This document shows, in pieces, positions 41,566 through 50,877 of a DNA stretch of 64,000 bases. Each line of letters starts with the position of its first letter. Position 1 is the first letter of the stretch. The stretch covers positions 1 through 64,000 of the forward strand of contig DASXTW010000122.1 of NCBI GenBank assembly GCA_036505215.1, read 5' to 3'. Position numbers and translations under genes: made by a program. The DNA comes from DASXTW01 sp036505215. GTDB lineage: Bacteria > Actinomycetota > UBA4738. A model generated the notes under the pieces. It ran no database searches and was not told the origin of the DNA. It saw only the letters and a list, made by a program, of their open reading frames with translations.

Positions 41566-43613
41566 CGCGACTCCCCTTCGAGCTTCTTCACAAGCCCCCG
41601 GGCGTATCGGCGATGTTTACGGGGTAGCCGGGGACGGGACCGCGACGTGGCGAGCCCGCGAAGCACGGTGAGAGCCGTGGGGTCGGGATGCGCGGCCAGG
41701 GCATCGAGGGCTCGACGCCGTTCCCCATGCTCGCGGAGGGCCACGGCCAGCCTGGCAAGCCCCCGGCATGCCTCGGCCTCCACCAGGGTGCCCATCGACG
41801 TGATGAGTGTGGTGCGGACGGATTGATCGGGGTCGGTCGCAAGGAGCAAGAGCTCGGCCAGCGACGCAGGGCCGGCCACGGCGACCAGTCCGCGAACGGC
41901 CTCTCGGCGGACTGCCGACTCCCTGTGATGGGTCGCCTCCACCAGCCAGGGCACCGCCTCCTGGCCCCCGGACCGATACAGCACGGTCACAGCGTTCCGG
42001 GCCACGTACCATCGGGAGTCGGAAAGACGCTTGGCCACGAGCCTGTGATGCCCCCGAGCCACCTCGGCGAGAACTCGCAGGAGAAGCGCCCTCTTCCCTC
42101 GATCTCGTTCCCGGGCCAGCTCGTCGAGCAGGCGATCGACGCCCAGCTCCCCGAAGGGCTCGAGCAGCCGGATGGCCGACTCGACCTTCGCCTCCTCGTC
42201 GCCAACGGAGACGAGATCGGTCAGCATGTCCTCGGAAAGTGCCCGGCGGATCGAGGCCGCGACGAGCGCCCGCTTCTCGGCCTCGGTCTGTCCGTCGAAG
42301 CCGGCGCGTGCCGCTCGGACCAGGTAATCGACGTGGGCCTCGTCCCTGCGCTGCAGGGTGGCGCACGTCTCGACCACCCAGGCGCCGAGGACCTCCCCCA
42401 ATCGGTCCAGGTCGCTCTCGATCCTCAAGTAGTCGGAGAGGGCGTCGAAGGCCAGCCGACGCTGCTCCTCTTCCGAGGCGGGGAAGGCCTCCCGGATCGA
42501 CCGAACGTCGTCTTGACTCATGCTCACCAGGCCCCGGGCCAGCAGGCTCGAAACGGTGCGGAGCACGGGAGAGCCCGCCGCCGGCTTGGCCGGGGCCTTG
42601 GTCGGGGCGGCGATGCCCACACGATCGAGGCCGGCGATGATGGTGCCGCCCTCCACCTGCCCACGAGCGAGGGCGAGCGTGAGGTCGACGAGATCGTCGC
42701 GGCGCACGCCGAGCTCGACGAGTCGGGTGGCCCGGTCCACGGGTTCGGAGATCCCGTCGGATCCGATGTCCACCAGGAGCCTGGCGAGCTGGGCATCGGT
42801 CATCGTCCCGATCACCCGCTCGGCCAGGGGGTCTTCGCGGACCCTGTCAAGCAGGATCGCGCACAGTGCCCGCCGGGGCGGGGGCGGAAGGTGCCGGATC
42901 ACCTCCTGAAGCCGTCGGTAGAGCTCGAAGGCCTTGGCCTGCCGATCCGGCAGGAGCGCCACCATGCCCTTCAGGCGGATGAAGATGCCGGTGGCGATCT
43001 CCGGCGCCGACGATCCGCTCTGTTCGGCTGAGAGGGTGTGGGCCAGAGCTTTCGGATTTGCCAGCCGCTCCCACAGATCCCGCTGCTCGGGCGAGGGCCG
43101 TTCCTCCAGGTCCTCGGCCTCCCTCAACTGGGGGGTGATCTCCCCAACGCTGATGGACCGGACGCCGGCAACGCGGAGGGCGGCTGCCACCCCGCCGGTC
43201 GCCTCACTCTGAGGGGTGGACAGGGCTTCGTACAGGACGGCCAGATCCTGGGGCCGGGGAATGTCGCGAATGTACAGGCGCTCGGCTCGCCGCTGGTAGC
43301 AGGCCATCGCCAGACGTTCGATGCGGTCGTCGCCCCTGATTGGCCCGTGCTCGGTCCTCATGCGGGAGCCGTGGATGTCCGCCAGTACCGGACCGTACTG
43401 AAGGGCCCGCTCGGCCGCGGCCCGAATCCGCTCGCAGGCTTGGATGAAGCTTGGCTGGCCCAGGTCGCCGGGAAAGAGGCGATACGCGGAGAGCCCGCTC
43501 GACAGCTGAGAGAACAGCGCCACAACGGTCCGATCCCGCTCTGTGGGATCGGACCTCGTCGGCGCCCCTTGGGCGCCCAACACCCCGGACTGTCGTCCCT
43601 GCTCGACTGCCAT
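41562..43613 (-). CDS. HEAT-repeat protein paired with the HD-GYP protein
   Basis: The protein is 683 aa. Residues ~25-165 (LSAYRLFPGDLGQPSF..., RAERLYIRDIPRPQDLAVLYEAL, GVRSISVGEI) resemble the N-terminal domain of the HD-GYP protein downstream. A helical middle follows. From ~470 on there are HEAT-like repeats (RALLLRVLAEVARGHHRLVAKRLSDSRWYVARNAV, VPWLVEATHHRESAVRREAVRGL, LLATDPDQSVRTTLITSM). No catalytic motif is visible, so a scaffold or regulator role is likely. It is translationally coupled to the HD-GYP gene and lies 111 bases after the RsbW-like gene. Confidence 0.78.
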   Translation of the reverse strand: MAVEQGRQSGVLGAQGAPTRSDPTERDRTVVALFSQLSSGLSAYRLFPGDLGQPSFIQACERIRAAAERALQYGPVLADIHGSRMRTEHGPIRGDDRIERLAMACYQRRAERLYIRDIPRPQDLAVLYEALSTPQSEATGGVAAALRVAGVRSISVGEITPQLREAEDLEERPSPEQRDLWERLANPKALAHTLSAEQSGSSAPEIATGIFIRLKGMVALLPDRQAKAFELYRRLQEVIRHLPPPPRRALCAILLDRVREDPLAERVIGTMTDAQLARLLVDIGSDGISEPVDRATRLVELGVRRDDLVDLTLALARGQVEGGTIIAGLDRVGIAAPTKAPAKPAAGSPVLRTVSSLLARGLVSMSQDDVRSIREAFPASEEEQRRLAFDALSDYLRIESDLDRLGEVLGAWVVETCATLQRRDEAHVDYLVRAARAGFDGQTEAEKRALVAASIRRALSEDMLTDLVSVGDEEAKVESAIRLLEPFGELGVDRLLDELARERDRGKRALLLRVLAEVARGHHRLVAKRLSDSRWYVARNAVTVLYRSGGQEAVPWLVEATHHRESAVRREAVRGLVAVAGPASLAELLLLATDPDQSVRTTLITSMGTLVEAEACRGLARLAVALREHGERRRALDALAAHPDPTALTVLRGLATSRSRPRLPRKHRRYARGLVKKLEGESR

Positions 43614-43724
43614 AGCTATGGCGTTCCTGCGGCCTGGGCGATCACCTGTTCTCAGGCATCGACGGGAACGCGATGAGGCTGTAGCAGCCGAAATGGCTCG
43701 GAGCGGGGTCAGTCAGAGGAAGGC

Positions 43725-44114
43725 TCAGCTCTCCCGGTACTTGACGAGCCTGACCCTCGTGCCCGGCCGAGACACCGTACCGCCGCTGATGCTGACCTGA
43801 TCCAGCAGGGCCATCATCAAAGGGATCCCCCGGTGCCCGCCACCACCATCGACCTCCGGCACAGGGACCCGCCGCCGGAAGATACCGTCGTCCTCCACCT
43901 CGATCTCCACCCGATCCCGAGTGGCCTTCCACGTCACACCGATCTTCGTGCAGTTCGTGTGGATCATGGCATTCGCACAGGCCTCGGTGACGGCCAGCGC
44001 GAGACTCTCGGCCTCGTCGAGGAGTGCGTGCGCCCGAGCCTGTTGACGGATGAACTGGCGGATCTCTCGGAGAATGGCTCTCCGGGCGGGGAACGTTCGG
44101 ACCATCACGCTCAC
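43725..44114 (-). CDS. RsbW-like serine kinase / anti-sigma factor (HATPase_c_2)
   Basis: The protein is 129 aa. ALAVTEACANAMIHTN is the N box of RsbW/SpoIIAB-type GHKL kinases; VEIEVEDDGIF and GGGGHRGIPLMMALLDQV are the G boxes. It should bind a sigma factor or other target and phosphorylate the RsbV-like antagonist. The GTG start at 44114 overlaps the antagonist gene stop as GTGA. No sigma factor gene is adjacent, so the target may be the HEAT or HD-GYP protein or a distant sigma factor. Confidence 0.9.
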   Translation of the reverse strand: MSVMVRTFPARRAILREIRQFIRQQARAHALLDEAESLALAVTEACANAMIHTNCTKIGVTWKATRDRVEIEVEDDGIFRRRVPVPEVDGGGGHRGIPLMMALLDQVSISGGTVSRPGTRVRLVKYRES

Positions 44115-44437
44115 GGCTCCGCCAGCTCGCCCGGGCCGACCACCCGGATCGAGTCGCGATCGTCCAGCCCCATCAGGGTGAGGACGTGGTGGACGGAGCT
44201 CGTGGGCGAAACGAGCACGATCTTCCCCCTCCCGTTCAGCTCATCCATGGCTCGGAGCAATACCCGGATCCCGCTGCTGTCGATGAAGGTCAGCTCGGAG
44301 AGATCCAGGCTGATGTCGCCCTGCTCCTCGACCTCCCGATCGAGCACCGCGGACAGGATCTCAGCGTTGGAGATGTCCAGCTCGCCGATCAGGCGGAACG
44401 CGCGTGGCTGGCCGGTCTCGCGGATCTCGAGCAGCAT
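44111..44437 (-). CDS. RsbV-like anti-sigma-factor antagonist (STAS)
   Basis: The protein is 108 aa. GGAGGGAG lies seven bases before the ATG. The STAS fold shows GELDISNAEIL and the conserved phosphorylation loop FIDSSGIRVL with S54/S55. The unphosphorylated form should sequester the RsbW-like kinase encoded directly downstream. It is the first gene of the signalling hub's minus-strand run. Confidence 0.92.
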   Translation of the reverse strand: MLLEIRETGQPRAFRLIGELDISNAEILSAVLDREVEEQGDISLDLSELTFIDSSGIRVLLRAMDELNGRGKIVLVSPTSSVHHVLTLMGLDDRDSIRVVGPGELAEP

Positions 44438-44536
44438 GGAACTCCCTCCTTACCCCTCCAGGGCAACCAACTGTATTCCCACAATGTGTTCTCCTATGCG
44501 TCTTCACACCGGGTTTCGGCCGCGTGGGGCGAGGCT

Positions 44537-46228
44537 TTACCCGCCCGAGCGGAGCTCCCTCGCCAGGCTGGGCAACGGGAGGGAACCCAGGGCGAGCAGC
44601 CGGTCGTGGAAACCCCTCAGCGAGAAGGTCGAACCCGAGCGTTCAGCTGCTTGTGCCCGCCACCGCTCGATCTCGATCTGACCGATCTTGTACGCGAGCG
44701 CCTGCCCCGGCCATGAGATGTACCGATCCACCTCGATCTCGGCCCCCGCCCGGGGCGGCCCCGCCTGGATCATCTGGTCGATGCTCCGCTCGCGGTCCCA
44801 CCCCAGCGCGTGGATCCCCGTGTCGACGATGAGCCGGTTGGCCCTCCAGCCCTGGGCATCGAGCATGCCCAGCCGATCGTAGTCGTCCTCGTACAGCCCC
44901 ATCTCGTCCGCCAGCCGCTCGGAGTACAGGCCCCAGCCCTCGGCGAAGGCACTCCCCGCCCCGATCCCTCCGAACCTGCGGAGCCGGGGGCGCTCGGAGA
45001 ACTCCATGTCGATAGAGATCTGGAAGTGATGACCCGGGTTGGCCTCGTGATAGGTCACGCCTGCCAGGAGGTGGAGTGGCCGCTCGGGGAGGTCGCCCGT
45101 GTTGATGTAGTAGATCCCCGGCCGCGAGCCATCTTCGCTCTGCGGGTAGTAGAAGGCCATGGGGACATCCTTCTCCCGGAACTCCTCGACCGGTTTGACC
45201 GTGCAGTTGGCGCGGGGAAGCCGGCCGAAGAAGGCCGGAGCGGCGTCCCAGCTCCTCTGCACCTGCTCTTCCGCCAATCGGACGAGCTCCTCGCGAGACG
45301 CAGCCGTGTTCTTCCCGCTCGCGTTTCGCTCGGCGATCGCCGTGGGGGCGTCCGGGTGGCCCAAGCGGTCGGCGATCTCCTGTCGTTCCTCCTGGATCTG
45401 CTCGAGCTGCTCCAGACCGATCCGGTGCACCTCGCGGGGATCCAACGCCAACGTGGTGAATCCCTTGATCAACGCCGCGTAGATCTCCTCTCCGTTGGGC
45501 AGACCCAGCAGCCCGATGGAGTCGCGGGCCGACGGCCGATACGCTCGGAGGACGTCCAGATACCGCGCGTAGGCAGGCCAGACGCTTTCTCGCAGCACCT
45601 CGGCCACGCGCTCCCGATCGGCTTCCGAGGCATCCTTGGCCGGCTCGATGCCGGGAGAGGACTCTGGCGAAAGCCCCAGGAGCCGCTCGACCTGGGCAAT
45701 GGCGCGATCCACCACGATCCCTGGCTGCGTCTGGCCGACCCGCGCCCCTTCCATGGCCACCTTCCCCGTCTCCTCCAGGTAGACCGGAAACGCGGCCAGC
45801 CGACCCGCGTATTTCTCGACCCGCTCGGCGGTGTCCGCCTGCTGAAGGGATCCCAGAACCGCCAGCAGGTTCCCCGGCCCGAAGAGGTGAGTGACGGCCT
45901 GGAAACGGTCGATACGAAGAGCGAGGCCTTCCAGCTCTCGGTGAGCGATGGCCTCCAGCACATCCAGGGTCGTCCGCAGATCGACGCCCAGGGCCGCTCG
46001 ATCGACCCCCTTCAGATCTACCAACGCTCGACGATGAACGTCTTCCCGCGCGGCCAACCCTCTCTCGCTCGGGTCCGGCAGACGATCGTCGTATCTGTCG
46101 TCGCCGACCTCCGTGCCGATGAGAGGATCCAGGACGAGGAGGTCCTCCCAGTACCGATCCGCCAGCTCGCGAGCGGCTTCCTCCTGGGCCGATGCCGCGC
46201 CGTCCGCGTGCTCGGATCCATTCGCCAC
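44537..46228 (-). CDS. DUF885 metallohydrolase-like protein
   Basis: The protein is 563 aa. GTG 46228 has AGGAGG six bases upstream; reading further upstream gives Arg/Pro-rich noise. DUF885 features are WEDLLVLDPLIGTEVGD near the start, YYPQSEDGSRPGIYYINTGDLP, and the conserved TYHEANPGHHFQ at ~391, which resembles a zinc-peptidase His/Glu site, followed by AFAEGWGLYSERLADEMGLY. The family is treated as putative zinc carboxypeptidases, and no export signal is visible. It is divergent from the VOC-domain gene. Confidence 0.9.
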   Translation of the reverse strand: MANGSEHADGAASAQEEAARELADRYWEDLLVLDPLIGTEVGDDRYDDRLPDPSERGLAAREDVHRRALVDLKGVDRAALGVDLRTTLDVLEAIAHRELEGLALRIDRFQAVTHLFGPGNLLAVLGSLQQADTAERVEKYAGRLAAFPVYLEETGKVAMEGARVGQTQPGIVVDRAIAQVERLLGLSPESSPGIEPAKDASEADRERVAEVLRESVWPAYARYLDVLRAYRPSARDSIGLLGLPNGEEIYAALIKGFTTLALDPREVHRIGLEQLEQIQEERQEIADRLGHPDAPTAIAERNASGKNTAASREELVRLAEEQVQRSWDAAPAFFGRLPRANCTVKPVEEFREKDVPMAFYYPQSEDGSRPGIYYINTGDLPERPLHLLAGVTYHEANPGHHFQISIDMEFSERPRLRRFGGIGAGSAFAEGWGLYSERLADEMGLYEDDYDRLGMLDAQGWRANRLIVDTGIHALGWDRERSIDQMIQAGPPRAGAEIEVDRYISWPGQALAYKIGQIEIERWRAQAAERSGSTFSLRGFHDRLLALGSLPLPSLARELRSGG

Positions 46229-46347
46229 GGGATTCCTCCTGTGCGATCGCCGGGGAGCATACCCAACGCGCATCGTCAGACGCGCCTCCAATGGGTATGG
46301 TCCGGAAGGAATGCAACCGCGGCTCGAGCGGCCGATGGGAGGACCAG

Positions 46348-46968
46348 ATGCAGATCGACCATGTGGTGTATGGCGTACGAGACCTGGAGGCCGCCGCCTC
46401 AAGGATGAAGGCGGATTTCGGACTGGGGTCGATCCCGGGGGGACGCCACCCCGGATGGGGAACGGGGAACTGGATCGTTCCGTTGGGGCCGAACTACGTC
46501 GAGTTGTTGGCGGCCGTGGACAAGGCTGAAGCCGAGAGGAGCGAGCTCGGCCGGTCACTCCTCGCCGCCGTCGCGGACGGCGATCGGTTCCTGGGGTGGT
46601 GCGTGTCCACGGATGACGTCGAGACGGTGGCGGCAAGGTTGGAGCTTCCTGTCGTTGCCGGGACCAGGGAGCGCCCCGACGGGACGAAGCTGCGATGGCG
46701 GTCCGCCGGCCTGGATCGGGCGATGGCTGAGCCGTCCCTACCCTTCTTCATCACCTGGGACGTCCCGGACAACCTGCATCCGGGGCGGGCAGAAGCCGGC
46801 CACATCGCGCCGCCGCAGGGAATCGCATGGCTGGAGATCGGGGGGGATGCCCTTCGGCTGAACGAATGGCTCGACGGGTTCGAGCTTCCGGTCCGGGTGG
46901 TGGGCGGACCTCCAGGCGTCCTGGCCGTGGGGATCGCCGCCGAGCCCGACGAGATCGTTCTTCGCTGA
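46348..46968 (+). CDS. Glyoxalase-like (VOC) domain protein
   Basis: The protein is 206 aa. GGGAGGA lies about five bases before ATG 46348. It starts MQIDHVVYGVRDLEAAASRMKADFGL, a Glyoxalase_3-type VOC opening with a metal-ligand His, then GWGTGNWIVPLGPNYVELLAAV with a Glu ligand. A second half-domain follows (IAWLEIGGDALRLNEWL). The substrate is unknown. It converges with the rdgB gene, nine bases apart. Confidence 0.85.
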   Translation: MQIDHVVYGVRDLEAAASRMKADFGLGSIPGGRHPGWGTGNWIVPLGPNYVELLAAVDKAEAERSELGRSLLAAVADGDRFLGWCVSTDDVETVAARLELPVVAGTRERPDGTKLRWRSAGLDRAMAEPSLPFFITWDVPDNLHPGRAEAGHIAPPQGIAWLEIGGDALRLNEWLDGFELPVRVVGGPPGVLAVGIAAEPDEIVLR

Positions 46969-46976
46969 CCCTCAGC

Positions 46977-47603
46977 TCAGGCGGGTGAGCGAGCAAGGAT
47001 CCTGCCCAGCTCTCGGAACGCTTTCCCCCGATGGCTGATGGCGTCCTTCTCCTCCGGGGAGAGTTCGGCCATCGTCCGTCGCTCGCCCTCCGGGACGAAG
47101 ATCGGGTCGTAGCCGAACCCGCCCGAGCCTCGGGGGTCCAGGATCAGGCCACCCACACAGGCCGCCTCACCCCACACCTCTCTGCCGTCGGGCCACGCGC
47201 AGACGGCAACGCACCGGTATCGGGCCGTGCGGGCCTCCGGAGGAACGTCTCGAATGCGCTCGACCAGAAGATCGAGGTTCTGCCGGTCGGTTGCGTCCGG
47301 TCCGGCGAAGCGAGCCGACCGGGGGCCGGGCTCGCCACCCAGCGAGTCGACCTCGATTCCCGAATCGTCGCCGACCGCGGGCAGCCCCACGGCTTCTGCC
47401 ACTGCGCGTGCTTTGAGGCGTGCATTGTCGAGATAGCTCTCCCCCGATTCCTCGACGTCCGGCCAGACCAGCGACATGTGCGACGGATCGTCCAGGCTCC
47501 GCGCCAGGTGCCACCGCACGGGCCAATCGGAGCAGATGCGCATGATCTCCCTGATCTTGCCGGGGTTCTTGGTCGCGAGGGCGAGCACGGCTGGAAACCC
47601 CAT
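46977..47603 (-). CDS. rdgB: XTP/dITP diphosphatase (RdgB/HAM1)
   Basis: The protein is 208 aa. ALATKNPGKIREI, VGDDSGIEVDSLGGEPGPRSARFAG, GGFGYDPIFVPEG and SHRGKAF are the canonical Ham1 motifs. It hydrolyses non-canonical purine nucleoside triphosphates (XTP, dITP) and so prevents their incorporation. It is the last gene of the cysM-murI-metallohydrolase-rph-rdgB run, 15 bases after rph. Confidence 0.95.
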   Translation of the reverse strand: MGFPAVLALATKNPGKIREIMRICSDWPVRWHLARSLDDPSHMSLVWPDVEESGESYLDNARLKARAVAEAVGLPAVGDDSGIEVDSLGGEPGPRSARFAGPDATDRQNLDLLVERIRDVPPEARTARYRCVAVCAWPDGREVWGEAACVGGLILDPRGSGGFGYDPIFVPEGERRTMAELSPEEKDAISHRGKAFRELGRILARSPA

Positions 47604-47618
47604 CGGGGTGACCGGCTC

Positions 47619-48347
47619 CTAGCGCGCCAAGACCTGGCGCTGGAAATCCGTGAGCTGATCGATTCCGGACGCTGCCAGGTCGATCAGGGCATCGAGCTCC
47701 TGCCGGGAGAAGACCTTCCCTTCTGCGGTGCCCTGAACCTCGACGAGCTGCGCCGACCCCGTCATCACCACGTTGAAGTCGACGTCGGCCTTCGCGTCCT
47801 CGTCGTAGGCGAGATCCAGGAGCAGCTGCCCTTCGACGATCCCCACAGACACAGCCGCCACGGTGTCGTGCAAGAGGTCCGCAGGCATCGTTCCCGCCTC
47901 TGCCAGGCGGGCGATGGCCTGCGCCAGGGCCAGGTACCCCGCGGTGATGGAAGCCGTTCGCGTTCCCCCGTCGGCCTGCAGGATGTCGCAGTCGATCCAG
48001 ATCGTGCACTCCCCCATCCGCTCGAGCGCCGTGACCGAGCGAAGCGACCGCCCGACCAGGCGCTGGATCTCCTGGGTTCGTCCGGATGGCCGGCCGGCCT
48101 GCACCTCGCGCGGAGTGCGCACGGCCGTGGAGCGGGGAAGCATGGCGTACTCCGCCGTGACCCAACCGTTGCCGGTCCCCTGCAGGAACCGAGGCGGCTT
48201 TGGCTCGAAGGATGCGGACGCCAGGACTCTCGTCTTCCCCACCTCCAGGAGCACCGAACCCTCCGCCCAGTCCAGGTAGTCCATCTCCGCCTTGAGTGGG
48301 CGAAGGTCGGCTGTGCCCCTGCCGTCTGCCCGAACCAACGGCTCCAT
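47619..48347 (-). CDS. rph: Ribonuclease PH
   Basis: The protein is 242 aa. The start is ATG 48347 (MEPLVRADGRGTADLRPL), which shares its base with the stop of the metallohydrolase gene (TGATG). RNase PH motifs include EGSVLLEVGKTRVLASASFE, PRFLQGTGNGWVTAEYAMLPRST, EIQRLVGRSLRSV, WIDCDILQADGGTRTASITAG and LDLAYDEDAKADVDFNVVMTG. It is a phosphate-dependent 3' exoribonuclease for tRNA maturation. Confidence 0.96.
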   Translation of the reverse strand: MEPLVRADGRGTADLRPLKAEMDYLDWAEGSVLLEVGKTRVLASASFEPKPPRFLQGTGNGWVTAEYAMLPRSTAVRTPREVQAGRPSGRTQEIQRLVGRSLRSVTALERMGECTIWIDCDILQADGGTRTASITAGYLALAQAIARLAEAGTMPADLLHDTVAAVSVGIVEGQLLLDLAYDEDAKADVDFNVVMTGSAQLVEVQGTAEGKVFSRQELDALIDLAASGIDQLTDFQRQVLAR

Positions 48348-49102
48348 CAGTCCCCGGCCCCCTCGCCACGGGTGTCCAGCCGAAGGCCTTCCTCGGCCAC
48401 AGTGACCGGACCCCCGAAGGACTCGCGGGCCCGCGCTTCGGACTCCTGCCGGTCCGTGGCGGGCCAGATGTGCGTGATGACGAGCCGCCTCACCCCTGCG
48501 CTGGCCGCGTGCTGGCCGGCCTGGGTGGCAGTGAGGTGGATCGGATCCCACCCCGCCCGCAGCTCCAACCAGGTGGCCTCACAGAGCAGCACGTCCGCGT
48601 CCCTGGACAGGTCCACCAGCTCGCCGGTAGGCCCCGTGTCGGCGCTGTAGGCGAGAGCCGTTCCGTCCGCCTCGATCCGCATGCCGAGCGTGGGAACGGG
48701 ATGGTTCATGGGCGCGGTCCGAACACGGAAGGGGCCGGCTTCGAAGTCGCCTCCCGGCTCGATCTCGTGAAGCCGGAAGGCGTCGCCGAGCTTGGGTTCG
48801 ATCTGCAGGGCGTGCTCGAACATCCCGGGCGGAGCGAAGAGCGGCAAGGGGGCGGGCTTTTCTCCGTCCCCCCACCATCTGGAGAGCCAGAATGGATACA
48901 GATCGAGGAAGTGATCGAAATGCCGGTGCGAAACGGCCACCGCGCCAACCTCGTCCAGACCGATGTGACGCTGGAGGTTGGCCATCGTGCCGGTTCCTGC
49001 ATCGATCCAGAGATTGAAGCCCTGATGCCGAACCAGGTAGCCCGAGGCGGCTCCTCCGGGCCGAGCCCAGCCCCCACCGACGCCGAGCAGCACCAGCTCC
49101 AC
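48347..49102 (-). CDS. MBL-fold metallohydrolase (Rv1339-like)
   Basis: The protein is 251 aa with a GTG start. The MBL core reads LVLLGVGGGWARPGGAASGYLV, VAVSHRHFDHFLDLYPF (an H-x-H-x-D-H site), LAYSADTGPTGELVDLSRDADVLLCEATW and RRLVITHIWP. Position between murI and rph matches M. tuberculosis Rv1339, described as an atypical class II cAMP phosphodiesterase. tRNase Z-like activity is another possibility. It is three bases after the murI stop. Confidence 0.88.
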   Translation of the reverse strand: MELVLLGVGGGWARPGGAASGYLVRHQGFNLWIDAGTGTMANLQRHIGLDEVGAVAVSHRHFDHFLDLYPFWLSRWWGDGEKPAPLPLFAPPGMFEHALQIEPKLGDAFRLHEIEPGGDFEAGPFRVRTAPMNHPVPTLGMRIEADGTALAYSADTGPTGELVDLSRDADVLLCEATWLELRAGWDPIHLTATQAGQHAASAGVRRLVITHIWPATDRQESEARARESFGGPVTVAEEGLRLDTRGEGAGD

Positions 49103-49104
49103 GG

Positions 49105-49935
49105 CTAGCCACCCTGCGGAACGGCAAGCGAGACCTGCACGGCGCCCTGGAACTCCGGACCGAGGAACCGGCGCCCCAGGGCGGAGAATCGGCTGGGATC
49201 GCCGGACGACTCGAATCGGTGGATGGGAAGCTCGGGCAGCTCCTCGGCCACGTCGGCCAGAAGCCCTTTCGAGGCAAGGACGTCGTAGACGTCGTTCGCC
49301 GTCTCTTCCGCGGAGGAGATGAGCAGGACGTCTGGTCCCATCACGTGGTGGATGGCCCCGCGGAGGAGCGGGTAATGGGTGCAGCCCAGGATCAGCGTGT
49401 CCACCCCCGCCTCCTGCAGCGGCTCGAGATACCCGGCGGCCGCATCCATGAGCGCAGGGCTGGTGGTGTCCCCCCGCTCGACGAACTCGACGAAGAGCGG
49501 GCAGGCCTGAGCCAACACGTCGACCTGGGGGGCGATGCGGTCGAACGCCCGTTGGTACGCCCCGCTGGACACGGTTGCCTGGGTACCGATCAGCCCGACC
49601 GACCCGTTGCGAGTAGCCCGGGCCGCTGCCCGGACGGCCGGGTCGATGACGCCCACAACGGGCACCGGCACCGCATCGGCCACCTCATCCAGGGCTGCCG
49701 ACGTCGCTGCGTTGCAGGCCACGACGATCAGCTTGACGTCCTCTTCCACCAAGTGCCGGGCGATCTGCACTGCGAACCCACGGATCTCGGCGAGCGGCCG
49801 CGGACCGTAGGGGAAACGCGCATGGTCGCCGAAGTACACGACGGGCTCGAGGGGGAGCTCGTCCATGATCGCCCGGACGACCGTCAGTCCCCCGGTCCCG
49901 GAGTCGAAGACCCCCATCGGCCTGGGATCAGCCAT
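49105..49935 (-). CDS. murI: Glutamate racemase
   Basis: The protein is 276 aa. The GVFDSGTGGLTVVRAI start, catalytic C74 in VVACNAATSA and C185 in LGCTHYPLL are intact, with YFGDHARFPYGPR between. It supplies D-glutamate for peptidoglycan. It lies nine bases after cysM. Confidence 0.96.
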   Translation of the reverse strand: MADPRPMGVFDSGTGGLTVVRAIMDELPLEPVVYFGDHARFPYGPRPLAEIRGFAVQIARHLVEEDVKLIVVACNAATSAALDEVADAVPVPVVGVIDPAVRAAARATRNGSVGLIGTQATVSSGAYQRAFDRIAPQVDVLAQACPLFVEFVERGDTTSPALMDAAAGYLEPLQEAGVDTLILGCTHYPLLRGAIHHVMGPDVLLISSAEETANDVYDVLASKGLLADVAEELPELPIHRFESSGDPSRFSALGRRFLGPEFQGAVQVSLAVPQGG

Positions 49936-49944
49936 GAGTAGTGA

Positions 49945-50877
49945 TCACCACCATAGAGTCTCCTCGACCTCTTTCTCCGCAACCGACAGATCCGGGGTCC
50001 AGGCCTTCGTCGACAGGTACTTCCACCCTCCGTCGGCCAGGAGGCATACCACATCCGCACTCTCGAGCTCGGCGGCAATCCTCCTGGCCACGTGGAGGAC
50101 GGCTCCGGAGGAGATGCCGGCGAAGATACCCTCCTGCTTCGTGAGCTCGCGAGTGGCTCGCAGGGCGTCGGAGGAAGAGACGAGGAACTTGCGATCGAGG
50201 ATCGACTCGTCCAGGACCGGAGGGATGAACCCCTCGTCCAGCGATCGGAGTCCATACACGAGCTCGCCGAGCTCGGGCTCTGCCGCGATCACCTTCACGT
50301 CCGGGTTGTGCTCCTTGAGGCGGCGGCCCACCCCGGTCAGGGTGCCGCCCGTCCCGAGTCCGGCCACGAAGTGCGTCACGCCGGGGAGGTCCCGAATGAT
50401 CTCGGCGCCCGTCCCGTCGTAGTGGGCCCTGGGATTGGCCGGGTTCCCGTACTGAAACGGCATGTAGTACTTGTCGTCGCGGGTCATGGCCCGGGCGACC
50501 TCGATGGCGCCGTTGGTTCCCTTCTCGGCGGGCGTGAACACGATCTCCGCCCCGTAGAGCTCGAGAAGGCGGACGCGCTCCTCGCTGGCGTTCTCGGGGA
50601 TCACCGCCGTGAGCCTGTACCCCTTCCGCGCCCCCACCATGGCCAGCGAGATGCCCGTGTTCCCCGACGTGGGTTCCAGGATCACGGATCCTGGATGCAG
50701 CTTTCCCTCAGCCTCGGCGGCCTCCACCATGGCCAGGGCGATCCGGTCCTTGAGGGAGCCGGTCGGGTTCTGCCCCTCCAGCTTGGCCCACAAGCGCACG
50801 CCCGGCTTCGGCGAGAGGCGCTCGATGCCGACCAGCGGGGTCTCCCCGATCGCTTCGAGAATGTCATTCGTCCGCAT
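49945..50877 (-). CDS. cysM: Cysteine synthase, CysM/CysO-dependent type
   Basis: The protein is 310 aa. The PLP lysine is K43 in NPTGSLKDRI; PTSGNTGISLAMVGA and GLGTGGTLTGVGR are intact. YGLRSLDEGFIPPVLD and the C-terminal WKYLSTKAW closely follow M. tuberculosis CysM, whose Arg in the equivalent ALRNMDEGF segment recognises O-phosphoserine. It probably makes cysteine from O-phosphoserine and the CysO thiocarboxylate. The cysO, thiF and mec genes lie 11 kb downstream. It heads a five-gene run with murI. Confidence 0.93.
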   Translation of the reverse strand: MRTNDILEAIGETPLVGIERLSPKPGVRLWAKLEGQNPTGSLKDRIALAMVEAAEAEGKLHPGSVILEPTSGNTGISLAMVGARKGYRLTAVIPENASEERVRLLELYGAEIVFTPAEKGTNGAIEVARAMTRDDKYYMPFQYGNPANPRAHYDGTGAEIIRDLPGVTHFVAGLGTGGTLTGVGRRLKEHNPDVKVIAAEPELGELVYGLRSLDEGFIPPVLDESILDRKFLVSSSDALRATRELTKQEGIFAGISSGAVLHVARRIAAELESADVVCLLADGGWKYLSTKAWTPDLSVAEKEVEETLWW

